NCBI RefSeq assembly: GCF_000025625.1 | Contig: NC_013922.1 | Span: 3,348,001 to 3,412,000 of the forward strand | DNA from: Natrialba magadii ATCC 43099 | Lineage (GTDB): Archaea > Halobacteriota > Halobacteria > Halobacteriales > Natrialbaceae | Direction of reading: 5' to 3' | Length of the DNA stretch: 64,000 nt | Shown here: positions 35,575 through 42,330 of the stretch, one piece after another | Layout: each line of letters begins with the position of its first letter | Numbering within the stretch: the first letter of the stretch is position 1 | Made by a program: the position numbers and the translations under genes | Notes under the pieces: model-generated | Seen by the model: only the letters and a program-made list of their open reading frames with translations | Databases searched by the model: none | What the model was told of the DNA's origin: nothing

Positions 35575-35913
35575 ATGGACTGCCCAACCTGCGGGAACTC
35601 GCTCAGTACCGAACAGGGAATGCGCCAGCACCATACGAAGGTACACAGCGAGCCACTCCCGAATCGAACCTGCACGGGGTGTGAGACGGAGTTCTACGAT
35701 CCAAAGGCGCGCAGATCGTACTGCGACGACTGCAACCCGAACGTCGGCTCGAACAACGGCAACTGGCGCGACGCGAAAGAGACGACGACGTGCACCAACT
35801 GTGACGCGGACTTTTCGTACTACCCCTCCTCGAAGAAGGGCGTGTTCTGCCCCGGCTGCGTCGCGGACGCAGACGGCTTACTCCCGGAGAACTACGCCGA
35901 AACCGGCGACTGA
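35575..35913 (+). CDS. Zinc-finger N-terminal half of an HNH nuclease
   Basis: A 112-residue protein with several CxxC pairs: CPTCGNSL and HHTKVH at residues 3-24 (a C2H2-like finger), CTGCETEF with CDDCN near 33-60, CTNCDADF with CPGC near 72-100. It ends at TGA 35911-35913. Directly after, in the same frame, begins a GTG-started open frame with another zinc pair and an HNH domain. Homologous proteins I know of in haloarchaea run through both halves, so this looks like one gene cut by an in-frame stop. On its own the product would be a zinc-binding protein. Confidence 0.7.
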   Translation: MDCPTCGNSLSTEQGMRQHHTKVHSEPLPNRTCTGCETEFYDPKARRSYCDDCNPNVGSNNGNWRDAKETTTCTNCDADFSYYPSSKKGVFCPGCVADADGLLPENYAETGD

Positions 35914-36324
35914 GTGACGGTTGCGTGTCGCGCCTGTGATGCGCCCCTCTCAGTTCGACCCGCCGCACGCGAGTCGCAAGAACGTGGATTCTTCTGTACA
36001 CTCGAGTGCTATGGTACGTGGCTCTCTGACAACGTTGTCGGACCGGCCCATCACCAGTGGGAGGGTGGAACGATCACGTACGGACAGAAGTGGTGGGCGG
36101 TTCGTCGGCGTGCACTCGAGCGGGATGACTACACGTGTCAACACTGTGGCGTCGACGCGGACGAACTCGGGCGGAATCCAGACGTGCATCATCAGGAGCC
36201 GGTTCGATCGTTTGACGAGCCTGCAGAGGCGCATCGACTGGAGAACGTGGTGTCACTCTGCCGGCCGTGCCACAGACACGCAGAGGAGGGGACGATATCG
36301 GTTCGTCCTCGAGACGAAAAGTAA
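35914..36324 (+). CDS. HNH endonuclease half following an in-frame stop
   Basis: A 136-residue protein starting at the GTG that follows the TGA without spacing. It has CRACDAPL with CTLECYGTWL near residues 5-38, and the HNH core CQHCG with DVHHQEPV and NVVSLCRPCHRHAE near 75-125, where the His pair and Cys pair would bind the metal and zinc. If translated, it would need reinitiation or readthrough at TGAGTG. The catalytic core is intact. The natural target is unknown; HNH genes near tRNAs often belong to mobile DNA. Confidence 0.7.
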   Translation: MTVACRACDAPLSVRPAARESQERGFFCTLECYGTWLSDNVVGPAHHQWEGGTITYGQKWWAVRRRALERDDYTCQHCGVDADELGRNPDVHHQEPVRSFDEPAEAHRLENVVSLCRPCHRHAEEGTISVRPRDEK

Positions 36325-36366
36325 CACTATTGTGTAACGGCGCGCTATCCAGCGAGTGACGTGCGG

Positions 36367-36415
36367 AGTCCCGTGGTGGTGAGCGGTTTCGAAGGAACCG
36401 CGATCCGCACGGGGC
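36367..36415 (+). ncRNA. tRNA-Gln-like minihelix 1
   Basis: Begins AGTCCCGTGGTG, identical to the first 12 bases of the downstream tRNA-Gln. AGTCCCGTG can pair with CACGGGGCT at the end (9 bp, one G-T). Inside is an 8-bp stem GCGGTTTC/GGAACCGC. The layout resembles an acceptor stem plus a T arm without D and anticodon arms. Spacing to the next copy is exactly 65 bp. Expression is unproven. Confidence 0.45.
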
Positions 36416-36431
36416 TTCGAACGGTGTGAGA

Positions 36432-36480
36432 AGTCCCGTGGTGCTGAGCAGTTCCAACGGAACTGCGAAGTACACGGGGT
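36432..36480 (+). ncRNA. tRNA-Gln-like minihelix 2
   Basis: Second copy, again starting AGTCCCGTGGTG. The outer stem pairs with CACGGGG. The inner stem is GCAGTTCC/GGAACTGC, perfect over 8 bp. Relative to copy 1 a G-C pair has become A-T on both sides, a compensatory change that suggests selection for the fold. It starts exactly 65 bp before the tRNA-Gln gene. Confidence 0.45.
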
Positions 36481-36496
36481 GACGAGTGAACGATGG

Positions 36497-36599
36497 AGTC
36501 CCGTGGTGTAGTGGCCAATCATCTGAGCCTTTGGACGTGTCCGGTTACGGCCGTCACGGAAGTGAGCTCAGGACGGCGGTTCGAATCCGCCCGGGACTA
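36497..36599 (+). tRNA. tRNA-Gln(UUG) with 30-nt intron
   Basis: A 103-bp tRNA gene. Acceptor AGTCCCG (36497-36503) pairs with CGGGACT (36592-36598), discriminator A at 36599. The anticodon stem TGAGC/GCTCA encloses loop C-T-TTG-G-A with anticodon TTG at 36531-36533. T arm GCGGTTCGAATCCGC is at 36576-36590. An intron occupies about 36535-36564, at the canonical archaeal position after base 37. An intron in tRNA-Gln(UUG) is known from Haloferax. The CCA end is not encoded. Confidence 0.92.
36535..36564 (+). other. tRNA intron
   Basis: Thirty bases between position 37 and position 38 of the tRNA, beginning ACGTGTCC and ending GGAAGTG. It has inverted segments (CCGGTTACGG) expected for the bulge-helix-bulge recognised by the splicing endonuclease. 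The exact boundary could shift by a base or two. Confidence 0.75.
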
Positions 36600-36602
36600 C
36601 TT

Positions 36603-36630
36603 TTGCGCCGAACAAACTCGTGAGGCGCAA
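36603..36630 (+). other. 7-bp hairpin downstream of tRNA-Gln
   Basis: TTGCGCC and GGCGCAA form a perfect 7-bp stem with a 14-nt loop, directly after the tRNA and preceded by TT. It may help end transcription or may be a vestigial acceptor-like stem. Confidence 0.4.
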
Positions 36631-36677
36631 GTATCCTTGGCGGTTCGAGCCCAGCAGACGAGAGGATTCGAGTCTGC

Positions 36678-36704
36678 GCGGTTCGAATCCGCCCGGGACT
36701 ACTT
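36678..36704. repeat. Duplicate of the tRNA-Gln 3' end
   Basis: A 27-bp exact copy of 36576-36602, covering the whole T arm, the 3' acceptor half, discriminator and CTT. It lies 102 bp from the original. Exact tRNA 3'-end duplications are usual scars of integrative elements. No integrase gene lies between the copies. Confidence 0.8.
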
Positions 36705-36785
36705 ACAGTTCTACCGCGAGCATCTCGCCCTCGTCTAGCCACGCATGCAAGCGTACAGTGGATCAGCGGAGACAGAGAGCGAGGA

Positions 36786-36793
36786 GCTTATTC
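36786..36793 (+). promoter_or_regulatory. TATA-like box for the IMPDH-family gene
   Basis: GCTTATTC centred about 31 nt before the ATG at 36820. It supports that start over the in-frame ATG at 36745. Confidence 0.4.
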
Positions 36794-36819
36794 GGCCAGC
36801 CCCCAGAGTACAAGGGGGT

Positions 36820-37926
36820 ATGAACAATCTACGCACGGGGTTGAGTTACGGGGACGTGCTCCTCGTCCCGAATCGGTCACCGGTCGATAGCCGCAGCGAT
36901 GTCGATCTGTCGACGCAACTGACGCCCTCGATCGAACTCGAGACGCCGCTGGTCTCTGCGGCGATGGACACCGTCACGGAGGCCGAGTTAGCGATCGAAC
37001 TCTCTAGAACCGGAAGCATCGGCGTGCTGCACCGCTTTCTCACGCCGGAGCAGCAAGCAAATCAGGTCGAAGACGTTGCGGCGGCCGGCGAGCAGGTCGC
37101 CGCAGCGGTGGGGATCAACGAGGACTACGTCGCTCGCAGCGCGGGGCTGGTCGAGGCGGGCGTCGACGCGCTCGTCGTCGACGTCGCCCACGGGCACTTA
37201 GAGCGGACGATCGAGGCCGTCGAAACACTGAGAGCGGAATTTCCCGAGACTGATCTTATCGCGGGCAACGTCGCGACGCCCGAGGGGGTCACGGATCTCG
37301 CGGCGGCTGGCGCGGACTGTGTAAAGGTCGGAATCGGTCCCGGTTCGCACTGCACGACGCGGAAGGTGGCCGGTGCGGGCGTGCCGCAGCTGACCGCCGT
37401 GGACGACTGCGCGGACGCTGCCGAGGATCTCGAGGTAACCATCTGCGCGGACGGCGGCATCCGCACGTCGGGTGACGCGGTAAAGGCGCTGATGGCGGGC
37501 GCGGACACCGTCATGCTGGGGAGTCTCTTCGCCGGCACCGAGGAAGCCCCCGGTGCGGTGGTCGAGGTCGAGGGCACCAAGTACAAGCGCTCGCGTGGAA
37601 TGGCGACGACGACCGCCGCCGAAAAGCGCGACGACAAGGAGAAGAACGTCCGCGCCGACGAGGGCGTCGAGGCGCTGACACCGTACAAAGGGCCGGTCGC
37701 CGACGTCGTTGAGGAGTTCTGCGCCGGCATCCAGTCAGGCCTCTCCTATTGTGGCGGGCACACGATCCCGGCCGCTCGAAGGAAGGCCGAGTTCATCCGC
37801 GTCGCACCCAGCGCGAAGGAACGCGAGGGCTACCACGCGGATCAGGACTGGGAAGGCGTCAGCGTAGATAGCGAAGCGGTGTCGGCCGACACGTCCGACG
37901 GGGCCACCCTCGAGAGCGACGACTGA
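36820..37926 (+). CDS. CBS-less IMP dehydrogenase/GMP reductase family enzyme
   Basis: A 368-residue TIM-barrel enzyme of purine interconversion. The catalytic loop [24 protein letters not shown] near residues 180-203 holds the catalytic Cys, and the phosphate-binding [10 protein letters not shown] is near 212. The normal CBS pair after the first 90 residues is missing, as in GMP reductases. The flap and late region ([21 protein letters not shown]) is closer to IMP dehydrogenase. I therefore leave the direction open: IMP to XMP, or GMP to IMP. The C-terminal 40 residues are an acidic extension. Confidence 0.85.
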   Translation: MNNLRTGLSYGDVLLVPNRSPVDSRSDVDLSTQLTPSIELETPLVSAAMDTVTEAELAIELSRTGSIGVLHRFLTPEQQANQVEDVAAAGEQVAAAVGINEDYVARSAGLVEAGVDALVVDVAHGHLERTIEAVETLRAEFPETDLIAGNVATPEGVTDLAAAGADCVKVGIGPGSHCTTRKVAGAGVPQLTAVDDCADAAEDLEVTICADGGIRTSGDAVKALMAGADTVMLGSLFAGTEEAPGAVVEVEGTKYKRSRGMATTTAAEKRDDKEKNVRADEGVEALTPYKGPVADVVEEFCAGIQSGLSYCGGHTIPAARRKAEFIRVAPSAKEREGYHADQDWEGVSVDSEAVSADTSDGATLESDD

Positions 37927-38243
37927 GGGTGCCGGCGGTGTGAACTGTACTTGAGCCTCCCAACACGTCAGACCGGGATCTGACGGGCTCCGAGAGGGTC
38001 CAAAACACCATTTGGCGGCGTCTAATGGCGAGTCTGGCCTGATAGAACCATACCGCTGTGTCGACTAGATGAGGTATGGAACAGACTCGGCACGAGACTG
38101 GCGCTTCTGGCAGGCATCACCCATAGTGTCGGTGACAGCTTTGGGGCTGCATAAACGAACGTGAAATGACGATAAACGACTGAAAACAGTGCGGACGACC
38201 GGTCGCTTATTTGTACTGTACCGATGGAGCCCGGAGTACAGCA
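37927..38243. other. Intergenic interval, 317 bp, with one hairpin
   Basis: No gene is seen. At 37966-37985 the sequence CGTCAGA-ccggga-TCTGACG forms a perfect 7-bp stem 40 nt after the IMPDH-family gene, possibly stabilising or ending its transcript; no T-run follows. A TATA-like GCTTATTT at 38205-38212 precedes the next gene. Confidence 0.5.
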
Positions 38244-38960
38244 ATGTCCACAGATCAATCCACACACGCCACGTCCCGATCGGTCCGCTACGACACGATC
38301 CAGTCAATTAGCAAGCTCATGCTCGGGACGATCGCGTTGCTCGCGTTCGTCGGGCTTATCTCGGTTCTCCCCGGTGTTGACCGCGTGATTCCGGGGACGC
38401 CCATCACAGTCATGGCGATCGTGAGCTTCGTCGCGACGATTGCAGTGGTGGGTCTGCTGTTGGTACTCGCACCCGGGCTCGCCGAACTCGTCCGCTCGAC
38501 GCTCGGCGGCCCCCAGCAGGTGGTCGACGACCTCGCCTCGGTGGTCCATCTGTTCGTCGTCCTCATCGCCGTTCTGGTCGCCCACAGCGGCATGGCACCG
38601 GCGATCACGCCGTTCCTCGAGGGTGTGACCTGGGTGTACGACGTCGTCTTCTTCGCGATTGCCCTCCCACCGCTTGCGATCCTCGCAGCGCGCGTCTACG
38701 TCTCGCTCGACCCAATGTCGGAACTGCTCGCAGATCGTGTTGCGGGGGCAGACACGAATGCAGACGCAGCGTCGAACGCTGGGACAGCTAGCCCAGACGA
38801 CAGCACAGCGACGCCGACGGGTGAGGAGAGCGAGGACACGGCGCGAAACCAGCACGCCGAACGCCGGACGATACTCGAGTCCACCGCGAGCGAGGATGGG
38901 ACCGACGACACAGACGAGCGTCGGAACGATAACGAGAACGTGGACGGCTCGTCCGAGTGA
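38244..38960 (+). CDS. Membrane protein with four helices and disordered tail
   Basis: A 238-residue protein. Four transmembrane helices occur near residues 26-46, 55-80, 95-118 and 125-150 (for example GTPITVMAIVSFVATIAVVGLLLVL and VVHLFVVLIAVLVAHSGMA). Residues 165-238 form an acidic, Thr/Asp/Glu-rich tail that is likely cytoplasmic or disordered. The ATG at 38244 is supported by a TATA-like element. No family function is recognised. Confidence 0.7.
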   Translation: MSTDQSTHATSRSVRYDTIQSISKLMLGTIALLAFVGLISVLPGVDRVIPGTPITVMAIVSFVATIAVVGLLLVLAPGLAELVRSTLGGPQQVVDDLASVVHLFVVLIAVLVAHSGMAPAITPFLEGVTWVYDVVFFAIALPPLAILAARVYVSLDPMSELLADRVAGADTNADAASNAGTASPDDSTATPTGEESEDTARNQHAERRTILESTASEDGTDDTDERRNDNENVDGSSE

Positions 38961-39343
38961 ATCTGCTCGATAAGCCGAGATCGAGGCACTCGAGTGCGAG
39001 TGGGCGGTGGTCGATGACCACGGTCCGGCCAGAGTGAGTGTGTCTGTGTGTGCCAAACGGCAGCCGACGCAGTGTTTGGTATCGTCGCTTGAACGAGTCG
39101 CTGGCGGTTTAACAGACCGATAATGAAGAGCCTCGTCTGCTTCTCGCTGACCAAGACACGTGCACGGACAGCTCGGACAGCACGGACAGCACGGACAGCA
39201 CGGACAGCACGGACAGCACGGACAGCACGGATAGCACGGACAGCACGGACAGCACGGATAGCACGGACAGCGACTGCAGTCGACCATCACGGCCGAGTGT
39301 TGTCGTCACCGAACCACGCTCTCAGAAACCAACGAATGATACG
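38961..39343. other. Intergenic interval with nonanucleotide array
   Basis: The interval holds no credible gene. Its main content is the 9-bp array at 39162-39269. Open frames across the array read Ala-Arg-Thr or Val-Leu-Ser repeats and are artefacts of the array. Confidence 0.6.
39162..39269. repeat. Nonanucleotide array GCACGGACA, 12 units
   Basis: Twelve 9-bp units, nine identical, with single-base variants GCTCGGACA and GCACGGATA. It ends about 75 bp before the phosphodiesterase-family gene, where an upstream activating sequence would lie. Confidence 0.93.
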
Positions 39344-41152
39344 ATGAGTCGGACGTCCCGCCACGACGAGACAGCATCGAACGCACAGGAATCATCCACG
39401 AAAAACGACGGCGAGCCGGGCTCGAAGCCAGAACCGGCGAGTTCGCTCGACACCCTCGTCATCGGCATCGACGCAGGCTGCATGCCGGTCTTCGAACGCC
39501 TCTTCGAGGAAGACCGCATCCCAACGATCGAACGCCTGTGTACGGACGGTCTGACCGCGCCACTCGAGTCCCAGATTCCGCCGTGGACGCCGAGCGCCTG
39601 GCCGTCGGTCTACACTGGCCAGAACCCCGGCAAGCACGGTGCAATCGGCTTCGTCGGCTACGACGGCTACGACTGGCACGTCACCAGCAACGACGACGTC
39701 GACGCACACCCGCTGTGGACGCTGCTCGACCAGCAGGGGTACTCGAGTGTCGTCGTCAACGCGCCAGTCACACACCCGCCGGACGAGTTCGACGGGGCGG
39801 TGATCCCTGGCTTCCTCGGGCCAGAAGATCCGCTGTGTCACCCTGCGGGTGTGCTCGACGAGGTTCGCGACGAAATCGGCGAGTACCGGGTGTACCCAAA
39901 CTACACGCGTGACGACGACTCAGTGCCCGAATCCGAGAAGATTACCGAGTATCAGCGACTGGTTCAGATGCGCGGTGACGCCTTTCGCTATCTTACCGAC
40001 GAGTACGAGCCTGATTTTGGCTTTCTGCAGTTCCAGAAGACGGATACGGTATTCCACGAGTTTGCGGGCGATGAAGACAAGGTCAACGCCGTCTACGAGG
40101 CGACCGACGAGACGATCGCACAGGTACTCGACGATTGTGATCCGGACCGCGTCTTCCTCGTGAGCGACCACGGCATGGGACCCTACGAGGGCTACGAGTT
40201 CCGGCTCAACGAGTTCCTGCGCGACGAGGGATTCCTGGAGACGACCACGGGCGGCAAGGGGATGCCCTCCTGGACACCGATGCGGCGGCGACTCCGCGAA
40301 GGAGAAGAGTACGACACCTGGGAGCCGGGAACAGTCGCCCGCGCGGCCTCTGTCGCCGCACAGTTCGGCATTACCGCCAGCCGGATTCGGACGGTACTCG
40401 AGCGCGTCGGTCTCGCGGAGCTGGCGATCAAGTACGCACCGAGTGGCGTCTCCCGGACGGCGAACGAACAGGTGGACTTCGGTGAGTCGAAGGCCTACGT
40501 TCGCGCCCGGACGGAACTCGGTGTCCGAATCAATCTCGAGGGGCGTGAACCGATGGGCGTCGTTCCGCCCGCGGAGTACGAGGACCTCCGCGAGGTCCTC
40601 ATGGAGACACTGCGCGGCGTCGAGACACCTGACGGTGAGCCGTTCTTCGAGACGGTCGCGCCCCGCGAGGAGTTCTTCCACGGCGAGAACGTCGAGGAGA
40701 CGGTCGATATCGTGGCGATTCCGGCCGACTTCGAGCATGCACTTTCAGAGCAGTTCCGCGAGGATGCGGACAGCTACTTCGGACCGGTCGAGCCGTGGAA
40801 TCACAAGCTCGATGGTATCTTCGTCGCCGCTGGTGAGGGGATCGACGGGACGGCCGCGGTTGATCGCACGCACCTCTTTGACGTTGCACCGACGGTCCTG
40901 GCCGCGATGGGGGTCCCCTACAGTGAGCGGATGGACGGCGAGATCGTGCCTGTTGTCGAACCGACCGAGGCGATCGAGTATCCTGCCTACGGTGGCATCG
41001 GTACCGTGGACCGTGAGCGAGACGGGTCGGATGGGGCGGGAGATCGGGAACGGGACGACGAAAGCGAAGGCGAACGTCAAAGCGAACGCGAACGGCCCGA
41101 AGCCGACGATGACGTCACGGAGCGACTCGCGGATCTGGGATATATGAACTGA
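39344..41152 (+). CDS. Alkaline-phosphatase-fold phosphodiesterase/nucleotide pyrophosphatase
   Basis: A 602-residue enzyme of the alkaline phosphatase superfamily (type I phosphodiesterase/nucleotide pyrophosphatase). The first metal site is DTLVIGIDAGCMPVFERL near residues 36-53, the nucleophile Thr/Ser region is PPWTPSAWPSVYTGQNPGKHG near 79-99, and the second metal site is RVFLVSDHGMGPYEGYEF near 268-285. A third site lies near HLFDVAPTVLAAMGV at 507. The N-terminal 30 residues and a charged stretch near 560-590 are disordered. No signal peptide is seen, so it acts in the cytoplasm. The position at the start of a glycan island suggests sugar-phosphate or lipid-phosphate substrates. Confidence 0.85.
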   Translation: MSRTSRHDETASNAQESSTKNDGEPGSKPEPASSLDTLVIGIDAGCMPVFERLFEEDRIPTIERLCTDGLTAPLESQIPPWTPSAWPSVYTGQNPGKHGAIGFVGYDGYDWHVTSNDDVDAHPLWTLLDQQGYSSVVVNAPVTHPPDEFDGAVIPGFLGPEDPLCHPAGVLDEVRDEIGEYRVYPNYTRDDDSVPESEKITEYQRLVQMRGDAFRYLTDEYEPDFGFLQFQKTDTVFHEFAGDEDKVNAVYEATDETIAQVLDDCDPDRVFLVSDHGMGPYEGYEFRLNEFLRDEGFLETTTGGKGMPSWTPMRRRLREGEEYDTWEPGTVARAASVAAQFGITASRIRTVLERVGLAELAIKYAPSGVSRTANEQVDFGESKAYVRARTELGVRINLEGREPMGVVPPAEYEDLREVLMETLRGVETPDGEPFFETVAPREEFFHGENVEETVDIVAIPADFEHALSEQFREDADSYFGPVEPWNHKLDGIFVAAGEGIDGTAAVDRTHLFDVAPTVLAAMGVPYSERMDGEIVPVVEPTEAIEYPAYGGIGTVDRERDGSDGAGDRERDDESEGERQSERERPEADDDVTERLADLGYMN

Positions 41153-41246
41153 CCACCCAGAGCCGACAGTCGCAGCCGCTGAAACGGCTTACACACACGA
41201 TAAGTATGGGATCGCGAAATCGAAGCTAGTTCGAACAGAGACCGCT

Positions 41247-41909
41247 ATGGGGTTCATTGCAGAGATACACGTCGCCCACGACGAACTCGTGCTTGCGCCG
41301 ACGATTGCTCATCATCCGGAGGTGACGATCAGGTACGAGTACGAGGTCGAAACTGCGGAGACGATGACGTACTTTGTTTCGGTTTTCACTGACGAGTACG
41401 ACCACCTCGAAGCGACGTTGGAAGCCGATCCCACGGTGTCAGATCCCGCCTGTATCGCGACGTTCGAGAACCGGGCGATCTACCGTGTCCGTGTCGAGAC
41501 GGATCGGCAGCTAATCCCCGAACGCTGTGCCGAGCAGGGGCTGTTCGTCTTTACGATTACGAGCGGCGACGGCGGGTGGGATGCCCGTGTTCACTTTTCG
41601 AATCGGGAGACACTGGCTGCGTTCCGTGAGTACTGTCGCGAACGTGGGATGACGTTCCGGGTACATCAGCTCTACGAGTCCACAGAGTCCGACGACGGCA
41701 CCTACTTTTTGACCGAGCAACAACACGAAATCCTCTCGATGGCGTACTACGCGGGCTACTACGACATCCCGCGCGGTGTCACACAGGACGACCTCGCCGA
41801 ACAGCTCGACATTACCGACTCGGCGGTCTCACAGCGCCTGCGCCGTGCGGTTGCGGAGCTAATCGGGGCCACACTCGATGACGAACGGACACCCGACGAG
41901 TATCGATGA
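41247..41909 (+). CDS. Bat-type helix-turn-helix regulator
   Basis: A 220-residue transcription regulator of the bacterio-opsin activator HTH family. The last 60 residues carry the HTH: LTEQQHEILSMAYYAGYYDIPRGVTQDDLAEQLDITDSAVSQRLRRAVAELI. The first 150 residues form the usual N-terminal sensory domain with strands such as YFVSVFTDEYDHL. It probably controls neighbouring glycan genes, but the regulon is not visible from sequence. Confidence 0.88.
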   Translation: MGFIAEIHVAHDELVLAPTIAHHPEVTIRYEYEVETAETMTYFVSVFTDEYDHLEATLEADPTVSDPACIATFENRAIYRVRVETDRQLIPERCAEQGLFVFTITSGDGGWDARVHFSNRETLAAFREYCRERGMTFRVHQLYESTESDDGTYFLTEQQHEILSMAYYAGYYDIPRGVTQDDLAEQLDITDSAVSQRLRRAVAELIGATLDDERTPDEYR

Positions 41910-42330
41910 CCGGTCGTTTTCTGGCATCTTGTGACTTGGTTCGAATCCGTCATCGAGTAGCAGTTACTTGATCGTGTGCCGCCTGCTGTGGTCGGTTTTC
42001 CATCCGTTCTGGACACATCAGTAGCGTCCAGTGCTCCCTGCGTTGAGTGACGTTAGGACGTCTTTGTTCTGCTGTCCGCCAGCTGTTCTCGCTCGACACC
42101 CAGTCAATACGAAATTACTGCCCTTACTAGACTGCTAAGCCGACTCAGCAGAACTCGGCTACACTCGTCCTGTGAGGTGTTTTCATGTAGATTTCAGTGC
42201 GTGCAACGGTTGCAATTCGTACAGCAAGGGGAGATCTGTTCTCAGTGAGTTGTCGTATCGGACTTAAAGGCTTGCTATCCGAATCCATAGATACTGGACC
42301 CAGAGATCACTCAAAGAAAAGTGACTATCA
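41910..42330. other. Intergenic interval, 421 bp
   Basis: No gene found. It includes a stretch richer in A and T near 42110-42200 than its surroundings, and the region upstream of the beta-helix gene. CTTAAAG at 42263-42269 resembles a TATA box but lies about 65 bp before the next start. Confidence 0.5.

Noticed and set aside
36600-36704. A second tRNA gene
   Set aside because: Only the T arm and 3' acceptor half are present; no matching 5' acceptor, D arm or anticodon arm precedes it.
37966-37985. Intrinsic terminator after the IMPDH-family gene
   Set aside because: A 7-bp stem exists, but no T-run follows, and archaeal terminators rely on T-runs; kept only as a hairpin in the interval note.
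39123-39347. Plus-strand frame of Ala-Arg-Thr repeats
   Set aside because: Created by the 9-bp array; overlaps the start of the real gene and has no other protein-like part.
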